This document shows positions 54,269 to 64,000 of a DNA stretch of 64,000 nt, in pieces. Numbering within the stretch: the first letter of the stretch is position 1; every line of letters begins with the position of its first letter. Source of the DNA: Morella rubra (taxonomy: Eukaryota > Streptophyta > Magnoliopsida > Fagales > Myricaceae); NCBI GenBank assembly GCA_003952965.2, contig CM025850.1:30802610-30866609 (forward strand), in the 5' to 3' direction. Position numbers and translations under genes: made by a program. The notes beneath the pieces were generated by a model. The model saw nothing but the letters and a program-made list of their open reading frames with translations, made no database searches and was not told the DNA's origin.

Positions 54269-55016
54269 CCGTGTTTTCTCTAAGCAGCGGCGTGATTTGG
54301 TGAGTTTATCTCTAAGTTGATCATTGATATTTGTGAACATTTGGTTTTGGGGTTTGATTTCTAACATTGAAGTTGGTTTTTTTTTGTTGGTGGTGGGTGA
54401 AAGGGAAAGAGGAGAAGTAAAGAGGAAAAGGGGAGAAGTAGAGAGGGACGAAATCCGTCGATTTGTGGCCTTGGACGCTTGGAAATCAGTTGGTATGTAT
54501 CACTTTCATATTGTGTTGCTATTTTCATGCTTCGTTGGTGATTGTGTGTGTTTTGGTTGGATTTCAATGGCATGAACGGCGAGATTCTGGGCTCTCTGCG
54601 TGAACCGGTTCTAACCTCTAAACTTGAGGTTCGAACCTTGTAGAAGTTAACCTACTTTTTAGAGGGTAGAACCGGTGCACTTAACAGGTTGGAACGGGTT
54701 ATATTTATGGTTAGAACCTGTTAGTACGCAGTTAGATCCTAAAAAGGTTCTGACGGGTACATCAAGTTAGAACCGGTTTTGTCAAGTTCGAACGCCGTTC
54801 TAAAAGGTTCGAACCTAAACCGTCGAAGGTTCGAACCTTTTAAACAGGTTCCAACCTTAATGGAATAGGTTCGAACCGGAAATATCGGTTCGAACCTGTT
54901 TTGCGTGCTAGAACCAGAAAGTTGAACAAAAAAAAAAAAAAAAAAAAATGGCCAGAACCGTTTTATACAGTTAATGTTGGCATTGTACATTGAATGGTAT
55001 AGGTGGGGATAATATC
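54269..55016. repeat. TNP2 5' region with a third repeat field
   Basis: 54300-54590 is moderately GC-rich and has purine-rich AGAGGAAAAGG words. From 54600 to 54960 there are again many GTTCGAAC, GTTAGAAC or AACCGGTT words. An A-run lies at 54929-54948. GCATTGTACATTGAATGG just before the ATG may be a leader exon boundary. No separate gene is supported. Confidence 0.55.
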
Positions 55017-58000
55017 ATGGATAAGAGTTGGATGCTTGCAAAGAACCGTCTCGGTGCCGTGTTTATCAAGGGTATAGGTCAGTTCATGGAATGTGCAGAG
55101 AAAGTTGTGGCTGTGGATGGAAAGGTTAGGTGTCCTTGTAAGAATTGCAAGAATGTTTATAGAGAAACCTTAGCAACAGTAGAGAATCATTTATTTGATA
55201 ACGGGATTGATCCTAGCTACACTAGGTGGTTCACCATGGGGAGAGATTTGGATTACACGAACCGCAGTCCATAACGAGGCCTTTGTAGATCGGGATTGGG
55301 GGGGCGCCGGACAAACCAGTGATATGGAGCAAATGTTAGAAGATGTAGAGGCAGGGATGTTTGGGACTGCTGGTGTGGAGGGCGATGCAGATAGTGATAT
55401 ACATGGATTCGCATCGATGCATGGAAAAAAGTTTGCTAGGTTATGGGCTGATCTTGAGGAGGACTTATTTCCGGGGTGTAAGGAATTTAGCAGGTTGTCG
55501 TTTATTGTGGAGATGATGCATGCAAAGAAGGAAACAAATATGAGTGTACGGGCGTTTAATTGGATGTTAGGATTGTTTAGGCGAGCAATAGGTGACACCG
55601 AGGGAAAGTTGCCCAAATCACATGACGAATGTAAGAAATTGAGAGATGGGTTAGATTCAGCTATGATAAGATACATGCATGTGTGAATGATTGTGTACTG
55701 TTTTGGAAAGAGAACAAGGATAAAGATAAATGTCCTGTGTGTGGTGCGAGCAGATATCAGTATGACCAGTCCAAGCAGAGCAATATACCTCAGAAAATAT
55801 TAAGACACTTCCCTTTGGTACCGCGGTTGAGACGGCTGTACATGACGAAGGAAACCGCGGTTGAGATGCGGTGGCACAAGGACCAACGTCCTAGTGATGA
55901 TGCATTTTTAAGACACCCAGCAGACTCCGTGGTTTGGAAAGAGCTGGACAGGGGTAATGAATGGTTTAGTAGGGACCCTCGGAATGTTAGGCTTGGGCTG
56001 GCATCGGATGGATTCAATCCTTCGAGTAATTCGAGTGGAAGCACATATAGTATCTGGCCAGTGGTTGTAGTCCCGTACAATTTACCGCCTTGGAAGTGTA
56101 TGCAAGCTCAGAATCTCTTCATGACGTTGCTTATCCCGGGACCGAGGTCCCCTGGCGATGATATTGATGTATATTTGCAACCATTAATTGACGAGTTGAA
56201 GGGATTATGGGAGAACGGAGTACAAACGTTTGATGCATCCACTGGGGAGCACTTTAAACTGCATGCAGCTTTGTTGTGGACTATTAATGATTTTCAGCAT
56301 ACGCAAACTTGTCGGGTTGGAGTACGAAGGGTAAATTGGCGTGTCCAACTTGTAATGAGGAGACGCCATCTAGGTGGTTGTATCACGGAGGTAAGCACTG
56401 TTATATGGGACATCGGAGGTATTTACCAATTGACCATGAGTGGCGGAATGACACCATTAATCATGATGGGACTGAGGAGCATCGCCTACCACCGAGAGAG
56501 TTGTTGGGAGAAGAAATTGTGGCTCAACTGGCAAGAGTACGCCCTTTAGAGTTTGGCAAGGGTCCGGGCAGTAAGAAGCGAAAGCGGCTTGAGGTAGAGT
56601 TGGGTTGGACAAAAATAAGCATATTCTTTCAGTTGCCGTATTGGTCATCGATAAAACTAAGGCACAACTTGGACGTTATGCACATTGAAAGGAATGTATG
56701 CGAGAGCATTGTAGGGACTATGATGAGAATGGATAAGAAAACGAAGGATTCGCCTAAGGCTAGGAGAGACATGGAGGTGATGGGGGTAAAGAGCTCTTTG
56801 CATCTTCAGAGGGTCGGGGACAGAGAGGTGATGCCGCCAGCTATTTACACATTGTCGTTGGAAGAGAGAAGAAAGATTTGTGCTTGGTTAAGAGATGTGA
56901 AGTTACCTGATGGATATGCATCGAACATCGCTCGCTGTGCAAAAGTGAAGGAGGGTGTGATAAGTGGGATGAAAAGCCATGATTGTCATGTATTCCTACA
57001 ACGGTTACTGCCAGTAGCGATTCGTGGATACGAGTTTAAGGAGGTTACGGAGCCAATTACTGAGTTGTGTTTATTTTTCAAAGACTTGTGTGCACGGACC
57101 CTGAAGGTGGATGTTCTGAAACGTATGGAGAAAGACATTGGGATGATATTATGCAAGTTAGAAAGGGTGTTTCCTCTGGCATTTTTTGATATGATGGTAC
57201 ATCTCTTAGTTCACTTGCCACGGGAGGCGTTATTGGGTGGCCCAGAACATGGAAGGTGGATGTATCCTATGGAGAGGTACATTGGTAGATGGAAGCGCAG
57301 GGTGAAGAACCGTAATCGCCCCGAAGGGTCCATTGCGGAGGCATATATTGACAGTGAATGTTTCACCTTCTGTTCGAAGTATCTGAAGGGGGTGGAACGA
57401 AAAGTCTGTAATGATGTAGGGGTTAACGAGCGGGCTGAAAGTGAAATACTATCATTTGCCCAGCATGTAAGACCAATTGGTGCGAAGAAAGGGTATGACT
57501 TGACTGCGAATGAGTTGAAGAAGGTTCGGTGGTATGTTCTAAGCAACTCAGACGAAATAAAGCATTACCGAGAGTAAGTAGCATTACTACAACATTTAAT
57601 TTGTTGTACATGTTTTATAACGATGGTTGTATTCACTAAGCCTGTACATGGTTGTAGGGAACACTTTGAGGAGCTTTCGAGGGGTCGGGTGAGGGATGTG
57701 GAGCAGAGACATAAGCTCGAGTTCCCATCATGGTTCGAGAAACGGGTAAGTCACGAAATGATTGTATATTAATAAAAACAAATAAATACTTCAAACAATC
57801 TAATTTATAAGTAACTCACACAACGAATAACATTGGTATATGGGCAGATCCAAGAACTACATCGTGAACATCCCGAGCAAGTCTCATCGGAGATATACGC
57901 CTTGGCGTGCGGCCCAGACCAACGGGCAGATCGATATTCTGCGTGCATTGTTGGTGGGACAAGGTACCACACGGTTGAGCTAGAACAGCGAAGAAAAACC

Positions 58001-58652
58001 CAAAATAGTGGAGTGTATTGTCGGGGGGAGTATGGGGTAGACACCGTAGACTATTATGGAGTCTTGGTAGATATCTTGAGGTTACGGTATGTGAGGGGTA
58101 ATGTAGTGTACGTCTTTAAGTGTGACTGGTTTAATGTTGGTGATGGGGTCAATGGCATTCGGACCGATGCGCACTTCACAAGTGTTAATACGTCTCGTTT
58201 GTGGTATAAGGATGATCCGTTTGTATTGGCGACTCAGGTGAGTCAAGTATTCTATTTGGATGATCCCAAATATGGAGGTCTTTGGCGTGTCATACAGAGG
58301 GTGACCAACAGAAGCATTGAGGAAGTTCTGATGGTGGTAGATGATGTTGTTGAGGAGGGCGACGACTCACCAATTCCCGAGGCGTACCAGGAGACGGAGT
58401 CATTCTCATTATTCGTTGATTTGTCTTGTTATAATATGGTTCCCTTGTGTCGGGATGACGTACAGCCAGATCCTGTGAATGGCTCAGAGGTTGGTTCGAG
58501 TCGGTCCCGGTCAGCACAGATCGAAGTGGACGACGCGTTGACGATGACCTGGACGACGAAGAAGAGGAGGAAGAAGAGGAGGACGAGGACGACGATGAAG
58601 ATGAGGAAGAATGGAGGATGACATTTTGCTTAGCGACCACGATACAGACGAT
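55017..58652 (+). pseudogene. TNP2-type CACTA transposase with DUF4218 and DUF4216 regions
   Basis: The ATG at 55017 begins 'MDKSWMLAKNRLGAVFIKG', the transposase-associated domain with 'CPCKNCKNVYRE'. The transposase core follows: 'ARLWADLEEDLFPGCKEF', 'VNDCVLFWKENKDKDKC', 'RHPADSVVWKELDRG', 'GLASDGFNPSSNSSG', 'LRHNLDVMHIERNVCESI'. DUF4218-type sequence comes next ('LPREALLGGPEHGRWMYPME'), then introns 57574-57657 and 57746-57847. A DUF4216-type region follows ('YYGVLVDILRLRYVRGN', 'VYVFKCDWFNV'), then an acidic tail ending 'LLSDHDTDDE' at 58652. Frameshifts lie near 55265, 55655, 56290 (one C missing in GATTTTCCAGC) and in the GA-rich tail. It would cut CACTA ends if intact. From 56414 on it is duplicated in the right arm. 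Confidence 0.85.
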
Positions 58653-60163
58653 GAGTGATAAGTATGATGTGTTGCATTACATTTTTAATTCTGATGTATA
58701 TGATTATGTATACCTATGTAATTGTATATGTTTCTATGTTGGTGCAGGGTTTATTTTCGATGGCGAGTACGAGGAGTCGCACCAGGAGGATTGAGGCGAC
58801 CGCACCACATGTTTGTTCTGAGGGTCCACCCGACGACTGCCCGATGGCTCAGAGCCTCGTTACAGGTATAATGTAACACTGTACTGTTATACCGAATAAT
58901 GTTAACGTTACTTTATTGTATTGACCATTGTTGAGGTGTTGTCATTGTAGCTACACCCATTAGCAGGAGGAAGCGCGGTAAGACACGCGGGGTGGATTTG
59001 GACAGGTGTAAGGCAGTGGGAGCAGGCAAGCTGGTTGTTGAGATCCCTGATGGAACGCTTGCTGACATTGGTAACAATGCCAGTAAGCTTTCTAACAGGG
59101 TAGGGTACTGGTTCGCAGGCTGGTGGATATGGCGACTTGGAGTTGGGGAGATGTCTCCACCGAGACTAAGCAATACATCAAGGCTCATCTTCAGGTACAT
59201 TTCTATTAATGAATTGCAATAATCATAGGTAATTTATAATATTAACATCTTATGTCAACGTTACAGGATGATTTTGGGCTTAACTATGATCGGCTGGAGG
59301 ACGTGCGTACAGTAAATAGGTTAATGGTCACCCGGTACCGGAAATTCAAGAATACCTTGCACATGCACTACAAAAAGTTTCCTACGAAGGAAGAGGCACT
59401 AAAAAACCCACATGAGCAAGTGGAGCCCGAAATGTGGACAAAATTGTGCAATATATTTGCTGACCCAAGATATGAGGTAAATGTGTTTGGTTGTTAAATA
59501 TAACATTTTTGTATTAATTATTGCATTGGTTTTAATGACCTAATCTCTTTTGTTGTTGCAATTGTATGTAGGGAAAGAGTGAGATAAACCGAAGAAATAG
59601 ATCAAAACTCACAGTATATCACACTACTGGGACTAAGTCATTTGCGCGCAAGCGCCATGAATTGGTAATTGATTGTAATTCTAGTTTTATTGTCAATCAC
59701 AATTGGCAACTAACAAGCATGCTTTCTTGTTTTCAAACAGCTAGGCGCAGTCCATATTGATGAAGTGGGTCCTGCTGACTTATATGCTGCGTCACACAAG
59801 CGCAAGAATGGAGAATGGATATGTGACGCTGCTAGGATGAATTTTGTAAGTAAATTAGATGTTGGTTGAAATGTGCTGCTATATTGTTATTTGATTTGGT
59901 AGATGAGGTGTTGGTTCAGTTTGGTTGGTGAATTGAAGTTTACATTTTGGAGGTGTTGTTGGTTGGCAGTGTTGGTTGCATTTCGTTGGTACATTGAAGT
60001 TACAATTTTGGAAGTGTTTGCAGGTTCTTGGTTCCATTGTAGTTTGCTGGCCAAAGTTGGTTTGATTTAATAAGTTGTATTGATATAAATCATGTATATA
60101 TAGTTTGTAAAAAATGGGCTGGATAGATTTTATGCCGTTATGCTGCTGAATTTTTTTCTCCAC
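56414..60163 (+). repeat. Left arm of a 7.6-kb near-perfect palindrome
   Basis: Every landmark here reappears inverted at 60252-64000. Position x on the left pairs with 120415 minus x (120414 minus x outward of 63910). Start, end and sequence of the TNP2 C-terminal exon, the TNP1/Ptta exons and the introns all match. Only three differences were found: 57398/63017, 60121/60294 and a one-base deletion near 63910. Because introns are included, this is a DNA-level duplication, not a retrocopy. Confidence 0.9.
58545..58612 (+). repeat. GA-rich low-complexity run in TNP2 tail
   Basis: This is a run of GAA, GAG and GAC triplets that in one frame encodes an Asp/Glu-rich tail and in another Arg/Lys. 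Slippage in the run probably explains the frame change before 'DILLSDHDTDDE'. The opposite strand gives a poly-Ser frame that is not a gene. The mirror copy is at 61803-61870. Confidence 0.75.
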
Positions 60164-60257
60164 TTATTCCATTTCTTTGTGTTTCACATTGTAGGAAAAG
60201 ATGATGGAAGTGACGGCCCAAGCAATCATGGAAGGGAGGATGCTTACTAATGTGGAG
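58760..60257 (+). pseudogene. TNP1/Ptta-type gene, cut in exon 6 by the palindrome turn
   Basis: Exons follow GT-AG rules: 58760-58865 ('MASTRSRTRRIEATAPH'), 58951-59194 ('GKTRGVDLDRCKAVGAGKLV', then after a one-base shift near 59104 'LVRRLVDMATWSWGDVSTE'). Next come 59267-59476 ('DDFGLNYDRLEDVRTVNRLM', 'PTKEEALKNPHEQVEPEMW'), 59572-59664 ('KSEINRRNRSKLTVYHTTGT', 'SFARKRHEL') and 59741-59845 ('LGAVHIDEVGPADLY'). The last is 60195 onward ('EKMMEVTAQAIMEGRMLTN'). The final exon stops making sense at 60252-60257, where the sequence turns back. Plant Ptta/En/Spm proteins bind the subterminal repeats. The missing C-terminus should resemble 35817-36514 of element 1. Confidence 0.85.
60164..60251. 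other. Palindrome spacer (88 bp)
   Basis: This is the only single-copy part of the palindrome in the window. It holds the end of intron 5 (acceptor TTGTAG at 60189-60194) and most of exon 6 of the Ptta-type gene. It is bordered by CTCCAC (60158-60163) and GTGGAG (60252-60257), the inner ends of the arms. Confidence 0.85.
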
Positions 60258-61656
60258 AAAAAAATTCAGCAGCATAACGGCATAAAATCTATCTAGCCCA
60301 TTTTTTACAAACTATATATACATGATTTATATCAATACAACTTATTAAATCAAACCAACTTTGGCCAGCAAACTACAATGGAACCAAGAACCTGCAAACA
60401 CTTCCAAAATTGTAACTTCAATGTACCAACGAAATGCAACCAACACTGCCAACCAACAACACCTCCAAAATGTAAACTTCAATTCACCAACCAAACTGAA
60501 CCAACACCTCATCTACCAAATCAAATAACAATATAGCAGCACATTTCAACCAACATCTAATTTACTTACAAAATTCATCCTAGCAGCGTCACATATCCAT
60601 TCTCCATTCTTGCGCTTGTGTGACGCAGCATATAAGTCAGCAGGACCCACTTCATCAATATGGACTGCGCCTAGCTGTTTGAAAACAAGAAAGCATGCTT
60701 GTTAGTTGCCAATTGTGATTGACAATAAAACTAGAATTACAATCAATTACCAATTCATGGCGCTTGCGCGCAAATGACTTAGTCCCAGTAGTGTGATATA
60801 CTGTGAGTTTTGATCTATTTCTTCGGTTTATCTCACTCTTTCCCTACATACAATTGCAACAACAAAAGAGATTAGGTCATTAAAACCAATGCAATAATTA
60901 ATACAAAAATGTTATATTTAACAACCAAACACATTTACCTCATATCTTGGGTCAGCAAATATATTGCACAATTTTGTCCACATTTCGGGCTCCACTTGCT
61001 CATGTGGGTTTTTTAGTGCCTCTTCCTTCGTAGGAAACTTTTTGTAGTGCATGTGCAAGGTATTCTTGAATTTCCGGTACCGGGTGACCATTAACCTATT
61101 TACTGTACGCACGTCCTCCAGCCGATCATAGTTAAGCCCAAAATCATCCTGTAACGTTGACATAAGATGTTAATATTATAAATTACCTATGATTATTGCA
61201 ATTCATTAATAGAAATGTACCTGAAGATGAGCCTTGATGTATTGCTTAGTCTCGGTGGAGACATCTCCCCAACTCCAAGTCGCCATATCCACCAGCCTGC
61301 GAACCAGTACCCTACCCTGTTAGAAAGCTTACTGGCATTGTTACCAATGTCAGCAAGCGTTCCATCAGGGATCTCAACAACCAGCTTGCCTGCTCCCACT
61401 GCCTTACACCTGTCCAAATCCACCCCGCGTGTCTTACCGCGCTTCCTCCTGCTAATGGGTGTAGCTACAATGACAACACCTCAACAATGGTCAATACAAT
61501 AAAGTAACGTTAACATTATTCGGTATAACAGTACAGTGTTACATTATACCTGTAACGAGGCTCTGAGCCATCGGGCAGTCGTCGGGTGGACCCTCAGAAC
61601 AAACATGTGGTGCGGTCGCCTCAATCCTCCTGGTGCGACTCCTCGTACTCGCCATC
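60252..61656 (-). pseudogene. Mirror copy of the TNP1/Ptta-type gene
   Basis: Exons 1-5 are present on the minus strand, with the start codon at 61654-61656 and the mirrored exon ends at 61550, 61221-61464, 60939-61148, 60751-60843 and 60570-60674. The sequences are the same as the left copy, including the one-base shift near 61311. Exon 6 is not present; the copy runs from intron 5 into the turn at 60252. Confidence 0.85.
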
Positions 61657-61762
61657 GAAAATAAACCCTGCACCAACATAGAAACATATACAATTACATA
61701 GGTATACATAATCATATACATCAGAATTAAAAATGTAATGCAACACATCATACTTATCACTC

Positions 61763-64000
61763 ATCGTCTGTATCGTGGTCGCTAAGCAAAATGTCATCCT
61801 CCATTCTTCCTCATCTTCATCGTCGTCCTCGTCCTCCTCTTCTTCCTCCTCTTCTTCGTCGTCCAGGTCATCGTCAACGCGTCGTCCACTTCGATCTGTG
61901 CTGACCGGGACCGACTCGAACCAACCTCTGAGCCATTCACAGGATCTGGCTGTACGTCATCCCGACACAAGGGAACCATATTATAACAAGACAAATCAAC
62001 GAATAATGAGAATGACTCCGTCTCCTGGTACGCCTCGGGAATTGGTGAGTCGTCGCCCTCCTCAACAACATCATCTACCACCATCAGAACTTCCTCAATG
62101 CTTCTGTTGGTCACCCTCTGTATGACACGCCAAAGACCTCCATATTTGGGATCATCCAAATAGAATACTTGACTCACCTGAGTCGCCAATACAAACGGAT
62201 CATCCTTATACCACAAACGAGACGTATTAACACTTGTGAAGTGCGCATCGGTCCGAATGCCATTGACCCCATCACCAACATTAAACCAGTCACACTTAAA
62301 GACGTACACTACATTACCCCTCACATACCGTAACCTCAAGATATCTACCAAGACTCCATAATAGTCTACGGTGTCTACCCCATACTCCCCCCGACAATAC
62401 ACTCCACTATTTTGGGTTTTTCTTCGCTGTTCTAGCTCAACCGTGTGGTACCTTGTCCCACCAACAATGCACGCAGAATATCGATCTGCCCGTTGGTCTG
62501 GGCCGCACGCCAAGGCGTATATCTCCGATGAGACTTGCTCGGGATGTTCACGATGTAGTTCTTGGATCTGCCCATATACCAATGTTATTCGTTGTGTGAG
62601 TTACTTATAAATTAGATTGTTTGAAGTATTTATTTGTTTTTATTAATATACAATCATTTCGTGACTTACCCGTTTCTCGAACCATGATGGGAACTCGAGC
62701 TTATGTCTCTGCTCCACATCCCTCACCCGACCCCTCGAAAGCTCCTCAAAGTGTTCCCTACAACCATGTACAGGCTTAGTGAATACAACCATCGTTATAA
62801 AACATGTACAACAAATTAAATGTTGTAGTAATGCTACTTACTCTCGGTAATGCTTTATTTCGTCTGAGTTGCTTAGAACATACCACCGAACCTTCTTCAA
62901 CTCATTCGCAGTCAAGTCATACCCTTTCTTCGCACCAATTGGTCTTACATGCTGGGCAAATGATAGTATTTCACTTTCAGCCCGCTCGTTAACCCCTACA
63001 TCATTACAGACTTTTCATTCCACCCCCTTCAGATACTTCGAACAGAAGGTGAAACATTCACTGTCAATATATGCCTCCGCAATGGACCCTTCGGGGCGAT
63101 TACGGTTCTTCACCCTGCGCTTCCATCTACCAATGTACCTCTCCATAGGATACATCCACCTTCCATGTTCTGGGCCACCCAATAACGCCTCCCGTGGCAA
63201 GTGAACTAAGAGATGTACCATCATATCAAAAAATGCCAGAGGAAACACCCTTTCTAACTTGCATAATATCATCCCAATGTCTTTCTCCATACGTTTCAGA
63301 ACATCCACCTTCAGGGTCCGTGCACACAAGTCTTTGAAAAATAAACACAACTCAGTAATTGGCTCCGTAACCTCCTTAAACTCGTATCCACGAATCGCTA
63401 CTGGCAGTAACCGTTGTAGGAATACATGACAATCATGGCTTTTCATCCCACTTATCACACCCTCCTTCACTTTTGCACAGCGAGCGATGTTCGATGCATA
63501 TCCATCAGGTAACTTCACATCTCTTAACCAAGCACAAATCTTTCTTCTCTCTTCCAACGACAATGTGTAAATAGCTGGCGGCATCACCTCTCTGTCCCCG
63601 ACCCTCTGAAGATGCAAAGAGCTCTTTACCCCCATCACCTCCATGTCTCTCCTAGCCTTAGGCGAATCCTTCGTTTTCTTATCCATTCTCATCATAGTCC
63701 CTACAATGCTCTCGCATACATTCCTTTCAATGTGCATAACGTCCAAGTTGTGCCTTAGTTTTATCGATGACCAATACGGCAACTGAAAGAATATGCTTAT
63801 TTTTGTCCAACCCAACTCTACCTCAAGCCGCTTTCGCTTCTTACTGCCCGGACCCTTGCCAAACTCTAAAGGGCGTACTCTTGCCAGTTGAGCCACAATT
63901 TCTTCTCCCACAACTCTCTCGGTGGTAGGCGATGCTCCTCAGTCCCATCATGATTAATGGTGTCATTCCGCCACTCATGGTCAATTGGTAAATACCTCCG
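61763..64000 (-). pseudogene. Mirror copy of TNP2 C-terminal half
   Basis: The DUF4216-type exon (61794-62567), the small exon (62670-62757) and the DUF4218/transposase exon (62842 onward) are identical to the left arm apart from two changes. At 63015-63017 CGA has become TGA, so the long frame stops after 'YLKGVE'. Near 63910 one T is missing in TTGTTGGG, which shifts the frame before 'GEEIVAQLARVRP'. The frame that appears to start with Met at 63911 does so only because of this shift. Confidence 0.85.

Larger units (their letters stand above)
49855..64000 (+). mobile_element. CACTA (En/Spm) element 2 with palindromic duplication, runs off window
   Basis: The left terminus is CACTAGTAGAAAATTGTG at 49855, inside the first exon of the chitinase; AAT (49852-49854) is the candidate target triplet. 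Terminal GGGACGG repeats, a field of GTTCGAAC or GTTAGAAC words, an accessory gene, a TNP2-type transposase and a TNP1/Ptta-type gene follow on the plus strand. At 60163 the element folds back: 60252-64000 is the reverse complement of 56414-60163. The normal right terminus is not in the window. Confidence 0.85.
60252..64000 (-). repeat. Right arm of the palindrome, continues past the window
   Basis: This is the reverse complement of 56414-60163. It contains the mirrored Ptta-type exons and TNP2 C-terminal half. It differs at 60294 (T, where the left arm predicts C), at 63017 (A for G, giving a stop in TNP2) and by one missing base near 63910. The identity up to the last base of the window means the arms are longer than 3.75 kb. 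Confidence 0.9.

Noticed and set aside
58290-58640. Long minus-strand frame with a poly-Ser run (mirror at 61775-62125)
   Set aside because: It is the complement of the GA-rich acidic tail of TNP2 and has no domain or splice support.

Overview
The window looks like a transposon-packed, probably heterochromatic, stretch of a flowering-plant (most likely eudicot) nuclear genome. The evidence is Ty3/gypsy chromoviruses, Ty1/copia elements with an initiator-Met tRNA primer site, an RNase H-bearing LINE, two En/Spm (CACTA) DNA transposons with GT-AG introns, a plant LRR receptor kinase pseudogene and two plant GH18 chitinase loci. There is no prokaryotic-style operon, and I recognised no RNA gene. 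Almost every coding region is broken. The exceptions with good continuity are the truncated chitinase exon and parts of the second CACTA element.

Layout. 27-13672: a Tekay/Del-like Ty3/gypsy family on the minus strand, arranged LTR-internal-LTR-internal-LTR, with both internal regions cut at the same point in gag. 13673-15400: the 5' end (gag, primer site, LTR) of a SIRE-like Ty1/copia element, minus strand. 15401-15914: another gypsy LTR fragment. 15915-20080: a second, internally deleted chromovirus, plus strand. 20530-24289: a decayed Ty1/copia, plus strand. 24652-26658: an LRR receptor-kinase pseudogene cut by a SIRE-like element whose 3' half (LTR, third ORF, RT/RNase H end) covers 26659-31330. 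31331-34083: two copia 3' ends lying head to head. 34084-34526: a chitinase pseudogene. 34950 to about 44090: CACTA element 1 (minus), itself hit by a SIRE-like fragment and by a solo-LTR-like insertion. About 44170-47060: a LINE interrupted by another SIRE-like fragment. 47845-48202: a MITE. 48780-49854: a second chitinase, cut in its first exon by CACTA element 2 (49855 to beyond 64000, plus).

CACTA element 2 carries a subterminal repeat field, an accessory three-exon gene, a TNP2-type transposase gene and a TNP1/Ptta-type gene. It then turns back on itself: 56414-60163 is repeated in inverted orientation at 60252-64000 around an 88-bp spacer, with only three differences found. The right arm runs off the window. 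If real and transcribed, this would be a hairpin source for small RNAs against the CACTA family, comparable in design to the maize Mu killer locus; if not, it is an assembly fold-back. Both options are testable.

Two other patterns stand out. (1) All four SIRE-like LTR copies, and the stretch between the pol end and the third ORF, carry a GTCGAC-centred palindrome in pairs spaced 21-22 bp; in the LTRs successive pairs lie about 73-76 bp apart. (2) A related protein domain (plant transposon protein type, with an LP-[YF]-G-x-L motif) occurs both in the SIRE-like third ORF and in the accessory genes of the two CACTA elements, so it is shared between class I and class II transposons. Family assignments rest on motif recognition by eye; no database search was possible.
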